NCBI GenBank assembly: GCA_011389855.1
Contig: JAABTM010000022.1
Location: 1-33,812 of the forward strand
DNA from: Desulfobacteraceae bacterium
Lineage (GTDB): Bacteria > Desulfobacterota > Desulfobacteria > Desulfobacterales > JAABSP01
Reading direction: 5' to 3'
Length of the DNA: 33,812 bases
This document shows positions 1-6,331 of this stretch, piece by piece (position 1 is the first letter of the stretch; each line of letters opens with the position of its first letter). The translations under genes and the position numbers were made by a program. Under the pieces are notes generated by a model. That model was not told the DNA's origin and ran no database searches. It saw only the letters and a list, made by a program, of their open reading frames with translations.

Positions 1-543
1 CCGATCTCCGGCCTGGGACTGGCCACGGTGTACGGCGCGGTCAAGCAGAACAACGGCTTTATCAATGTGTACAGCGAGCCGGGTCAGGGGACGACCTTCA
101 GGATCTACCTGCCTCGGCGCCCTGCCGGGTCGCGGGTACGGCCCGATAAGGCAGCGGCAAAACCTGCGACGCCCGGAAGCGGGATCATCCTGCTTGTGGA
201 AGACGAGCCGGCCATCCTGCACATGGCCGCGATGATGCTCGAAAGACTGGGGTATGCCGTGATTGCCGCCCAAACCCCGGGCGAGGCCATCCGTCTGGCC
301 CATAAACACACCGGATCCATCGACTTGCTTATGACCGACGTGGTCATGCCCGAAATGAACGGCCGGGATCTGGCCAAAAACATCCTGTCCATCTATCCCG
401 GCATCAAACGCCTGTTCATGTCCGGCTATACCGCCAACGTCATCGCCCGCCACGGCGTACTGGACGAAGGCGTTCATTTCATTCAGAAACCGTTCTCTTC
501 GAAGGATTTAGGGGCGAAGCTTCGTGATGTTCTGGAAGGCTGA
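1..543 (+). CDS. Hybrid sensor histidine kinase, C-terminal part (partial)
   Basis: The reading frame is open from the first base, so the gene starts upstream of the window. The first residues (ISGLGLATVYG) match the G2 box of a histidine-kinase ATPase domain, followed by the usual end of that domain (GQGTTFRIYLP). After a Pro/Ala-rich linker comes a complete receiver domain, with the acidic pair in LLVEDEP, the likely phospho-acceptor Asp in LLMTDVVMP and the conserved Lys in IQKPF. In such hybrid kinases the catalytic domain autophosphorylates a His and passes the phosphate to the attached receiver. The sensor region and the His box lie outside the window, so the signal is unknown. Its high GC content matches the chromosome rather than the island that follows. 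Confidence 0.9.
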   Translation, partial: PISGLGLATVYGAVKQNNGFINVYSEPGQGTTFRIYLPRRPAGSRVRPDKAAAKPATPGSGIILLVEDEPAILHMAAMMLERLGYAVIAAQTPGEAIRLAHKHTGSIDLLMTDVVMPEMNGRDLAKNILSIYPGIKRLFMSGYTANVIARHGVLDEGVHFIQKPFSSKDLGAKLRDVLEG

Positions 544-607
544 TATAGGTTATTCGAGACGTTCGACTCAAAAATAAGGTAAAATAACATGCCAAAAAAA
601 GGATGGG

Positions 608-781
608 TATTTGACTTTGGGGACGATGATCGCCATCGGGAAAAACTATATTTATGCCGGAATGTGTTGGATGATCGTCTTTCCCGGCGCGGCGCTGGTG
701 ATGCTGGTGGTGGCGATTAATTTGTTCGCGGACTGGTTGCGGGAGGAGTTGAATCCGAAGATTGAGCGGAAGGAGGCGTGA
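608..781 (+). pseudogene. C-terminal remnant of a DppC/OppC-like ABC transporter permease
   Basis: The frame ending at the TGA at 779-781 encodes a typical C-terminus of a dipeptide/oligopeptide-type permease: LGTMIAIGKNY, then a hydrophobic helix (MIVFPGAALVMLVVAINLF), then ADWLREELNPK. The family end usually reads GD-LRD-LDPR. Only about the last 55 residues are present, and the upstream membrane domain with most of the EAA loop is missing. The ATG at 589 is in another frame, and an internal ATG at 626 gives a product too short to work. It is therefore a decayed or truncated gene at the left edge of the AT-rich island. The family assignment rests on pattern memory of the C-terminal motif. 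Confidence 0.65.
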
Positions 782-837
782 GGGGATGTGATGGAGGGAA
801 CTACTGTGTTAGCTATTATGGGGCGACAAAAAAGGCG

Positions 838-866
838 TTGAAAATTGAGCGACGATAAGTTATCAT
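838..866 (+). promoter_or_regulatory. Sigma70-like promoter for the RNA upstream of the reverse transcriptase
   Basis: A -35 box TTGAAA (838-843) and a -10 box TATCAT (861-866) are separated by exactly 17 bases, each one or two changes from consensus. The predicted start near 872-874 lies just before the first hairpin of the structured segment. The promoter is about 190 bases upstream of the reverse-transcriptase start codon, so it would first produce the non-coding leader. Confidence 0.65.
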
Positions 867-871
867 TTAGA

Positions 872-1041
872 TTACTTCCTTATGGGAAGAACGGTCTTAC
901 CTTCTGCCGATCAGAAATGATCGGCTTTGCCATCATGCGAAGTGATGACGGAGTTGGAGTCTCAAAACTCCTTCAACCAGAAAACTTACTTTTACCTGGG
1001 TAACACCGTGGAAGAGCCTGAGTGATAACTCGGGCTCTTTT
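872..1041 (+). ncRNA. Candidate structured RNA partnered with the reverse transcriptase
   Basis: This stretch of about 170 nt carries a run of hairpins: 875-879 with 885-889; 906-913 with 918-925, a perfect 8-bp stem closed by a GAAA tetraloop; 931-935 with 943-947; 950-955 with 966-971; and the terminator stem 1013-1023 with 1028-1038. It is bounded by a good promoter and an intrinsic terminator, so a discrete RNA is expected. Position (immediately 5' of a stand-alone RT gene), size and structure resemble the RNAs of defence-associated reverse transcriptases such as DRT2 and DRT9, which act as template and scaffold. An unpaired, U-containing segment (about 981-993) before the terminator is one place a template could lie. 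It may instead be only a regulatory leader; no family model was run. Confidence 0.6.
1013..1041 (+). terminator. Intrinsic terminator between the candidate RNA and the RT gene
   Basis: An 11-bp stem (1013-1023 with 1028-1038, one T-G wobble) has a GATA loop and is followed by TTTTGTTT. It ends only 15 bases before the RT start codon, so most transcripts from the 838 promoter should stop as short RNA and RT mRNA would come from read-through. Confidence 0.85.
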
Positions 1042-1056
1042 GTTTGTGGAGGATAT

Positions 1057-2553
1057 ATGAGTTTAGAAAATAGGCTTGCTATTGCAATCAAGAAGGAAGC
1101 AGAAAAATTAATTTATAGGTACCATGAATACCACAACAATATACATGCGGAGTTTCTGAGAAACAAGAAAAGGTTAGGAGACTCTACACCACCAAAATCA
1201 ATAAAAAGACCAGACTATTGGGATATAGATAGAAAATTCAACCCTTTTTACGTTAGGCGCAAACATAAAAGTATCGCTAAATCAATAGCAAAAAAAATAA
1301 AATTACGATCATATAGACCGAATAAACCGTTCATAAAGGAAGTGCCAAAGCATGACGGCGGCAGACGAAAAGTAACCATTTATCAGATTCCAGACGCCGC
1401 TGTTTCTAAATTGTTTTTCAATCGTTTATTATCAAAGAATAAACATCGATTTAGCTCTTTTTCATATGCATACAGAAATGACAGGAATGTACATTTTGCG
1501 ATTCAAGACATTTCCGTAGATCTTAAAAATAGTGAACGTATCTTCATAGCAGAATTCGATTTCTCAGATTTTTTCGGATCGATTTCACATAATTATTTGT
1601 TTGATCAGTTTGGTAAAAATGGGTTCTTCATTAGCCCAGAAGAAAGATTTATTATTCGCGCCTTTCTTAAAGATAGAAAAGTTGGCATACCGCAAGGAAC
1701 TTCTATTAGTTTGTTTTTAGCCAATTTAACCTGTTGGAGTTTTGATCAAAAATTAGAAAAAGAAGGGGTGAAATTTTCTAGATATGCTGATGACACTATA
1801 GCATGGTCTCCAGAATATTCAAAAATTTGCAATTCATTTTTATTAATTAATGAATTTTCTAAAGAGGCTGGTATTAGAATTAACATTGCAAAATCAGACG
1901 GAATTAATTTATTGTCAAAACCCAATTTACATTCTGAAATATCATCAAAAAATTCCTTAGACTTCCTTGGCTACACTTTATCTGTTGATAAGGTATCTAT
2001 TAAAAGCAAATCCGTTACAAAAATTAAAAAACAAATTTCCTATATATTGTATCGAAACTTGATTCAACCACTTAAGCAAACTTCTCTCACGGGACAAACA
2101 ATACCTGCAAATGATAAAGATGAGAATTTTCTGTCCGCTATGATGCAGATTAGACGCTACCTATATGGTGGCTTAAGCAAGAAACAGATCAACGATTATC
2201 TATCAGGGAGAATTAATAGAATTTTCTTCAAAGGAATAATGAGTTTTTACCCATTGGTTGACGATACTGATCAATTGAAGGGGCTTGATGGTTGGCTTCT
2301 TTCAGTAATCCACCGCTCTTTACAACTGAGAGCTAAATTGTTATCGACATGGAATTTTAATCGATACCACATATTCCCTTTCAATCAAAGCCGTGACGAA
2401 TTGCTGGTGAGATGTGGAGAAGAAAAAATTTATGGCAAAAATCTTTTAGAACTACCCAGCTTTTTGCTGATACATCAAGCCCTTCAAAAAGGCTTAATTG
2501 AAAAAGGCATAGAAAAAATTATGAATCCTCGTTCACTTGGTTACTATTACTAA
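1057..2553 (+). CDS. Stand-alone reverse transcriptase, defence (DRT/UG)-like
   Basis: This 498-residue protein has the palm motifs of a reverse transcriptase: motif A with the catalytic Asp in EFDFSDFF (about D168), motif B IPQGTS (211-216), motif C YADD (243-246) and a FLGY motif (303-306). A roughly 85-residue basic N-terminal extension and a roughly 190-residue C-terminal domain flank the RT core. It lacks the maturase and HNH regions of group II introns, and I do not see the retron NAxxH and VTG signatures. It best fits the 'unknown group'/defence-associated RTs. The extreme C-terminus is three tyrosines (496-498). Start: GGAGG at 1048-1052, four bases before the ATG. The gene is strongly AT-rich and sits in a probable integron cassette behind its own promoter, RNA and terminator. 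The exact DRT class is unresolved; DRT9-like is my leading guess and DRT2-like an alternative. Confidence 0.85.
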   Translation: MSLENRLAIAIKKEAEKLIYRYHEYHNNIHAEFLRNKKRLGDSTPPKSIKRPDYWDIDRKFNPFYVRRKHKSIAKSIAKKIKLRSYRPNKPFIKEVPKHDGGRRKVTIYQIPDAAVSKLFFNRLLSKNKHRFSSFSYAYRNDRNVHFAIQDISVDLKNSERIFIAEFDFSDFFGSISHNYLFDQFGKNGFFISPEERFIIRAFLKDRKVGIPQGTSISLFLANLTCWSFDQKLEKEGVKFSRYADDTIAWSPEYSKICNSFLLINEFSKEAGIRINIAKSDGINLLSKPNLHSEISSKNSLDFLGYTLSVDKVSIKSKSVTKIKKQISYILYRNLIQPLKQTSLTGQTIPANDKDENFLSAMMQIRRYLYGGLSKKQINDYLSGRINRIFFKGIMSFYPLVDDTDQLKGLDGWLLSVIHRSLQLRAKLLSTWNFNRYHIFPFNQSRDELLVRCGEEKIYGKNLLELPSFLLIHQALQKGLIEKGIEKIMNPRSLGYYY

Positions 2554-2560
2554 TTTATAT

Positions 2561-2619
2561 AGCTAACAAGGCTAATGTGCCGACGCAAAAAGCCGCGCGG
2601 CCGATTAGCGGCGTTATAT
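2561..2619 (+). repeat. Integron attC-like recombination site (59-bp)
   Basis: Starting 8 bases after the RT stop, the segment begins with a TAAC core (AAC at 2565-2567) and ends with GTTATAT (2613-2619). Between them are imperfect inverted arms: GCTAAT (2571-2576) pairs with ATTAGC (2604-2609), and GCCG (2579-2582) pairs with CGGC (2599-2602). The A-rich centre, core spacing and total length of 59 bp match the classic 59-base element. In integrons each gene is read toward its attC, which fits the RT being the cassette gene. No integrase gene is in the window, so this would be a cassette outside or far from a complete integron. Confidence 0.7.
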
Positions 2620-2704
2620 GTCTACAGGTTTTAAAATTCAAACCAAGAGGTTGGGGTTAAGGGAGAGGATGGATTTGTAAACTCACAAAAGGAGGGGGGG
2701 AGGA

Positions 2705-3184
2705 ATGAAAAAGAAAGGGACTATCTGTTTAATAATGATTGCATTCACATTTCCAGCTTTTGCAGATGTGATTGGGGACGTAAACGCCGACAGCAAGGTG
2801 GGCTTAGAAGATGCTGTGTATGCTCTTCGGAGCGCGGCCGGCCTTCAATCTTTCGCAAACGCAACTGAGCCAGTAAGTTTTCATGGCTTTGTTCCAGAAG
2901 GTATTGACACTGCTGCAGATATAACAACAGTACCGGCAGGGAAAACCTTCGTCATGACGGATATTATTATTCTTCTTGATGACTCTACTTTATGTAAGAT
3001 AGATTTGTTCCAAGATGATGGGTCGAAAAGAACGACACGATTTGCACGAAATTTTAATTCAGCTGAAATTGAGTATTCTATGATGACGGGAATAACATTT
3101 TCAAGCAATACAACTGTAATTGTTGGGGGATGCAAAAGCGCTGGCGTCGAATATACAATCAGCGGCTATTACATGAACAATTAA
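2705..3184 (+). CDS. Small secreted protein with dockerin-like calcium-binding repeat
   Basis: This 159-residue protein has a clear Sec signal peptide (MKKKG, then a hydrophobic stretch ending in FPAFA, cleaved before DVIGD). Immediately after it comes a dockerin type I-like half-repeat, GDVNADSKVGLEDAVYALR, whose Asp/Asn-rich loop is typical of calcium binding. The remaining roughly 110 residues are beta-rich by appearance, with two Cys (about 97 and 143), and I recognise no named domain. A purine-rich AGGAGGGGGGAGG run just before the ATG supplies the ribosome-binding site. It lies directly after the attC-like site, so it may be the next cassette or fixed neighbouring DNA. The dockerin-like segment resembles the end of the 1639-residue surface protein at 14141-19060. 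Confidence 0.7.
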   Translation: MKKKGTICLIMIAFTFPAFADVIGDVNADSKVGLEDAVYALRSAAGLQSFANATEPVSFHGFVPEGIDTAADITTVPAGKTFVMTDIIILLDDSTLCKIDLFQDDGSKRTTRFARNFNSAEIEYSMMTGITFSSNTTVIVGGCKSAGVEYTISGYYMNN

Positions 3185-3334
3185 TTGGGGGATAAGGTTA
3201 TATTGGCGGGAAGGTGCAATTAGAAAACAATTCGCTGACAACAAATCAGTGCATTGGACCCCGCAAGCGTTCTGCCGATGAATTCTTCGTTAACCGTATC
3301 GTAACAACTGAAAACTTTTTAGGAGGAATGAAGA

Positions 3335-4249
3335 ATGGTGATAATATCGGTAATCAATTATAAAGGCGGGGTTGGAAAAACTACTGTTACTGCAAATTTA
3401 GCGGCTGAACTTGCATACCGAGGTAAGAATATATTAACCATTGATCTTGACCCTCAAGCAAGTCTAACATTTTCATTTATTACTGTTGATGATTGGCGAA
3501 AAAATTATGAAAATTCAAAAACCATTAAGAATTGGTATGATGCCTTTATTGACAAAGACACCGAGCTTAATCTAAACAGTCTAATCGCTCGACCGAGTCG
3601 GGTAAACAGCGGGAGGGGGAATCTTGATCTTATATGCTCTCATCTTGCTTTAATAAATGTCGATTTAGAACTTGCAACCAGGCTTATCGGTGGAACCGAA
3701 CGCGACCTTAGAAATAATTACCTTCGAGTGCATTCGCGTTTACGTTTTGGCTTAGAATCATTAGAAGAAGAATATGATTATATTCTTATTGATTGCCCCC
3801 CTAATTTTAACATAGTAACAAAGACTGCCGTAACAGCCAGTGATTATCTTCTAGTCCCTACGAAGCCCGACTATCTATCAACATTAGGTATAGAACAATT
3901 AGGAAAACATGTTGGGGAGTTAGTAAAATCATATAACAAATATGTCGATGACAGTGATGATTCGGAGTGGGAGAGAATTAATCCAGAAATAGTTGGAATA
4001 TTATTTACAATGATACAAATACGGAATAGATCGCCAATTTCGGCACAACAGCCTTATATTCAGCAGGTTCGCAGACTAAATATGCCAATCTTAGGAACTA
4101 TGATAAGAGAAAATAAAACAATCTATGCTGATGCACCAGAATACGGAGTTCCAGTTGTTCTCCGGCGAGTTTCCGGCCAAACCTATAAAGATGTTCAATC
4201 GGAACTTGAAAATTTGACTACTGAAATCCTTAACATGGTGACACCGTGA
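3335..4249 (+). CDS. ParA/MinD-family ATPase
   Basis: The 304-residue protein carries the deviant Walker A motif KGGVGKT (residues 10-16), with the signature Lys that marks the ParA/MinD/Soj group, a Walker A' region TIDLDPQAS (about 36-44) and a Walker B region DYILIDCPPN (about 148-157). ParA proteins form ATP-dependent dimers that bind DNA or membranes and position plasmids, chromosomes or protein complexes. There is no recognisable parB partner; the next gene overlaps by 4 bases (GTGA), so the two are translationally coupled. No N-terminal HTH is present, which argues for a Soj-like or small type Ib-like protein. A weak GGAGGAATG run before the ATG supports the start. The gene is AT-rich and part of the island; its cargo is unknown. 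Confidence 0.85.
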   Translation: MVIISVINYKGGVGKTTVTANLAAELAYRGKNILTIDLDPQASLTFSFITVDDWRKNYENSKTIKNWYDAFIDKDTELNLNSLIARPSRVNSGRGNLDLICSHLALINVDLELATRLIGGTERDLRNNYLRVHSRLRFGLESLEEEYDYILIDCPPNFNIVTKTAVTASDYLLVPTKPDYLSTLGIEQLGKHVGELVKSYNKYVDDSDDSEWERINPEIVGILFTMIQIRNRSPISAQQPYIQQVRRLNMPILGTMIRENKTIYADAPEYGVPVVLRRVSGQTYKDVQSELENLTTEILNMVTP

Positions 4250-4647
4250 AACAAAAAAATATTTTCTCGAAATTATTTCGGGTTATTGCAACTGTAATTG
4301 ATAACCTTAGCGATGACGAAATTGATAATCTTTTATCTGGTAAAGCGACCTTGATTTATCATGCGCCACCAATATCTAAAGATGGTCAAAAAGAACCCCT
4401 TAAAATTAAAAATGAAGATATCCTTAATAAGTTAAGCAAGTGCAAAGATCGGGAAGAAGCAAAGGTAATTTTATCTGAAGTTCCAAACAAAGACACATTA
4501 ACTGCAATTGCCAAATCATTAAAGGTACATGTGGTAAAGTATGACAGGCGTGAGGATATTGAAAATAAATTGATAGAGTTTGTTATTGGCGCTAAACTTA
4601 GAACCGAAGCTCTAGATTCACTAAATATGAAGGGTGGAAATGGTTAG
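4246..4647 (+). CDS. Uncharacterised partner of the ParA-like ATPase
   Basis: This 133-residue protein starts with a GTG that overlaps the ParA stop codon (GTGA), so it is almost certainly co-translated with it. It is charged and mostly helical by eye. The N-terminal part contains an acidic patch (DNLSDDEIDNLL), and the C-terminal half (about 70-125) resembles a small helical SAP/Rho-N-like fold (LTAIAKSLKV, then EDIENKLIEFVIGAKLR). That resemblance is a guess. No HTH or ParB box is visible. By position it could be a ParB-like adaptor or cargo factor. It ends shortly before a strong inverted repeat that can terminate the operon. Confidence 0.6.
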   Translation: MKQKNIFSKLFRVIATVIDNLSDDEIDNLLSGKATLIYHAPPISKDGQKEPLKIKNEDILNKLSKCKDREEAKVILSEVPNKDTLTAIAKSLKVHVVKYDRREDIENKLIEFVIGAKLRTEALDSLNMKGGNG

Positions 4648-4657
4648 CCTATCATTC

Positions 4658-4706
4658 CAGCGGTTTTTTGGGAGCTTCGCTGTGCTATGGCCCCGAAAAA
4701 CCGCTG
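4658..4706 (+). terminator. Inverted repeat after the ParA operon, probable terminator
   Basis: A 15-bp stem (4658-4672 with 4692-4706, one wobble) encloses a 19-base loop 10 bases after the stop codon of the ParA partner gene. The stem arms contain T and A runs (CGGTTTTTT and GAAAAACCG), so it could act in either direction. No T-run follows the second arm, which keeps confidence moderate. Confidence 0.5.
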
Positions 4707-4731
4707 AATAAGTCGTTCTCCGATAGATAGC

Positions 4732-5094
4732 ATGAACGAAAAGACCGAGAGATACTCCACCATGGCCGTCTTCACCCAAAATATCCTTTCTGATGTTCAT
4801 GAGGCTGCTAAAAGACGGCTTCTCTTTTTACCCCACGCTATTCGGCAAATGGCCCGCCCAATGCCGCAAATCCGTCCGGCCGAAATTCGTGCTGTAGTTT
4901 TGGCGAGAGAAATCATCGAGGACTACCCCGAAGATGCCCGAGGCCATAGCTGCCTTATGCTCGGAACTGGGCATGGCGGACGTTCTGTACATGTGGTATG
5001 TTCCCCAAAGGAGGGTTATCTGGCAATCATTACAGCCTATCTGCCCGATAGCGGGCTTTGGTCTGATGATTATCGAGAAAGGATTAAGCCATGA
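4732..5094 (+). CDS. DUF4258-type toxin-like protein
   Basis: The 120-residue product has the features of DUF4258 proteins: a His-Ala start to the core (LPHAIRQMARP), a central helix, then a strand pair ending in AIITAYLPD. DUF4258 proteins are small RelE-like-fold candidates for ribonuclease toxins and commonly pair with YgiT-type zinc-finger genes. The next gene is exactly such a partner, overlapping by 4 bases (ATGA). Codon use is closer to the chromosome than in the RT and ParA genes, so this pair may have a different origin. The start is uncertain: no good ribosome-binding site precedes 4732, and an in-frame ATG at 4762 would still keep the domain. Toxicity is inferred from family and context only. 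Confidence 0.7.
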   Translation: MNEKTERYSTMAVFTQNILSDVHEAAKRRLLFLPHAIRQMARPMPQIRPAEIRAVVLAREIIEDYPEDARGHSCLMLGTGHGGRSVHVVCSPKEGYLAIITAYLPDSGLWSDDYRERIKP

Positions 5095-5303
5095 AGTGCC
5101 TATTTTGCCAAGGTGAGATGAAAAAGGGCGAGACCCCGTTTCATATCGATCGAAGAGGCATTCACATCACTCTGGATGCGGTTCCGTCTTGGGTGTGTAT
5201 GCAATGCGGTGAACCGTACTTCGAGGAGACAGAGGTCGATGCAATTCAAGACTTGATCGAATCCGTTGATGAGAAGTCGGATGCTTTAGCAAAGTCTGCT
5301 TGA
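5091..5303 (+). CDS. YgiT-type zinc-finger antitoxin-like protein
   Basis: This 70-residue protein has two CxxC pairs, C3-C6 (KCLFCQGEM) and C36-C39 (VCMQCGEPYF), the zinc knuckle of the YgiT/MqsA N-terminal domain. It ends after a short acidic helix (VDAIQDLIESVDEK) and has no C-terminal helix-turn-helix, unlike full-length MqsA. It is therefore the short form that probably binds the toxin and may not bind DNA itself. Its ATG overlaps the stop of the DUF4258 gene, giving toxin-first order and translational coupling. Confidence 0.75.
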   Translation: MKCLFCQGEMKKGETPFHIDRRGIHITLDAVPSWVCMQCGEPYFEETEVDAIQDLIESVDEKSDALAKSA

Positions 5304-5351
5304 GTTCGGTAAACGAATGGCAGCCCTGCAGGTTGCTAAGAGGAAAAGACA

Positions 5352-5930
5352 ATGGCCGAGCCAGCAAAAAAGGAAGCTGAATACGAAGATTTATTTCACA
5401 TACCAGAAAATATGATTGGAGAAATCATAAATGGCGAACTGCATACGATGCCCAGGCCGTCACCCAAACATTCAATGGTGGTTTCGTCCCTTGGAGGCGA
5501 AATCGTCAATCCCTTCTCAAAAGGGCGCGGAGGGCCGGGCGGTTGGATCATATTATTCGAACCTGAATTGTTAATGGACAAAAACATTCTTGTCCCGGAT
5601 CTCGCTGGCTGGAAGAAAGAAAGATTGCCGAATCTTCCGGAAACCAACTGGATTGAAACATCTCCGGACTGGATATGTGAAGTTCTTTCCCCCAGTACGG
5701 TTAAGATAGATAAGACTAAAAAAATGCCGATTTATGCCAATCATAAAGTGCGGCATGTATGGTTGATCGATCCAATAGCGAAAACTTTAGATGTCTTTAA
5801 ACGGCTGAATTCCGGTGGATGGGAATTAATGGGATCGTTTGCTGAAAATGATAAGGTTGCGGCAGTGCCTTTCCATGAAATAGAAATTCACCTGGCTGAT
5901 CTTTGGGAACTTCAGGGCCATGATCCTTAA
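5352..5930 (+). CDS. Uma2-family (DUF820) putative endonuclease
   Basis: The 192-residue protein matches the Uma2/DUF820 family, a PD-(D/E)XK nuclease-fold group very abundant in cyanobacteria and environmental bacteria. Visible features are the N-terminal EIINGEL segment, the strand VPDLAGW with the expected catalytic Asp, WICEVLSPST with the expected Glu, a following KMPIYA segment that supplies a Lys, and HVWLIDP. The length is normal for the family. The start ATG at 5352 follows an AAGAGGAAAAG run. The biological role of Uma2 proteins is not established; they are often scattered among toxin-antitoxin and mobile genes, as here. It does not overlap its neighbours. Confidence 0.85.
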   Translation: MAEPAKKEAEYEDLFHIPENMIGEIINGELHTMPRPSPKHSMVVSSLGGEIVNPFSKGRGGPGGWIILFEPELLMDKNILVPDLAGWKKERLPNLPETNWIETSPDWICEVLSPSTVKIDKTKKMPIYANHKVRHVWLIDPIAKTLDVFKRLNSGGWELMGSFAENDKVAAVPFHEIEIHLADLWELQGHDP

Positions 5931-5992
5931 GTGTTCGGGATCAGAAAAAACACCGGATACACTGGTGATTTTTACGTTCAGCAATAATGTGA

Positions 5993-6023
5993 TTGATTTG
6001 TTGTATGTATCCATGATATACAA
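5993..6023 (+). promoter_or_regulatory. Promoter and palindromic operator candidate for brnTA
   Basis: TTGATT (5993-5998) and TATACA (6017-6022) are 18 bases apart, and the -10 box overlaps an imperfect 23-bp palindrome whose arms are TTGTAT (6001-6006) and ATACAA (6018-6023). The brnT ATG is only 6 bases further on. BrnA-type ribbon-helix-helix antitoxins repress their own promoters through palindromes, so this is a plausible operator. The layout predicts a leaderless or near-leaderless transcript. Confidence 0.45.
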
Positions 6024-6028
6024 TCTGT

Positions 6029-6331
6029 ATGGTTAAAGCCACTAAAATATTAGCGAAATGCACAGGGTTCGAATGGGACCAAGGAAATATTACAAAAAAT
6101 TGGGAACGGCATGATATTTCGACTATTGAATGCGAACAGATTTTTTTCAATAGGCCGATTATCGTAAAACGTGATAAAGGGCATTCATTCCATGAAAATC
6201 GCTATTACGCTCTTGGTCGGACAGACATGAACCGATTGCTTTTTGCGGTTTTCACGGTTCGTGATGAAAAAATTAGAGTTGTTTCCGCACGGGATATGAC
6301 GGATGTGGAAATTGAAAGGTATCTAAAATGA
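6029..6331 (+). CDS. brnT: BrnT-family ribonuclease toxin
   Basis: The 100-residue protein contains the BrnT hallmark FEWDQGNITKNWERHDIS near the N-terminus, a central RYYALGRTD strand and the closing IRVVSARDMTDVEIERY. BrnT toxins have a RelE-like fold and cleave RNA; they are neutralised by BrnA. The following gene is BrnA-like, overlapping by 4 bases. The first ten residues (MVKATKILAK) extend beyond the usual family start. No Shine-Dalgarno sequence precedes the ATG, which lies within a few bases of the probable -10 box, so leaderless translation is likely. The pair is AT-rich compared with the chromosome. Confidence 0.85.
   Translation: MVKATKILAKCTGFEWDQGNITKNWERHDISTIECEQIFFNRPIIVKRDKGHSFHENRYYALGRTDMNRLLFAVFTVRDEKIRVVSARDMTDVEIERYLK

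Noticed and set aside
799-843. Possible attC or attI upstream of the RT (AAC at 799, GGCGTTGAAA at 835)
   Set aside because: The spacing is too short and no paired inner arms are present, so the 5' boundary of the cassette cannot be fixed from sequence.
872-2553. Retron
   Set aside because: The RT lacks the NAxxH and VTG motifs I would expect and is longer than usual, and no flanking a1/a2 inverted repeat of msr-msd type was found.
1057-2553. Group II intron-encoded protein
   Set aside because: There is no maturase X-domain signature or HNH motif, and no domain V-like hairpin was seen downstream.
3237-3295. Possible second attC site between the dockerin-like gene and parA
   Set aside because: AAC (3240-3242) and GTT (3289-3291) are spaced almost as in the 2561-2619 site, and CATTGG can pair with CCGATG, but the outer boxes do not fit RYYYAAC/GTTRRRY well and the outer arms do not pair. 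An attC covariance search would decide.
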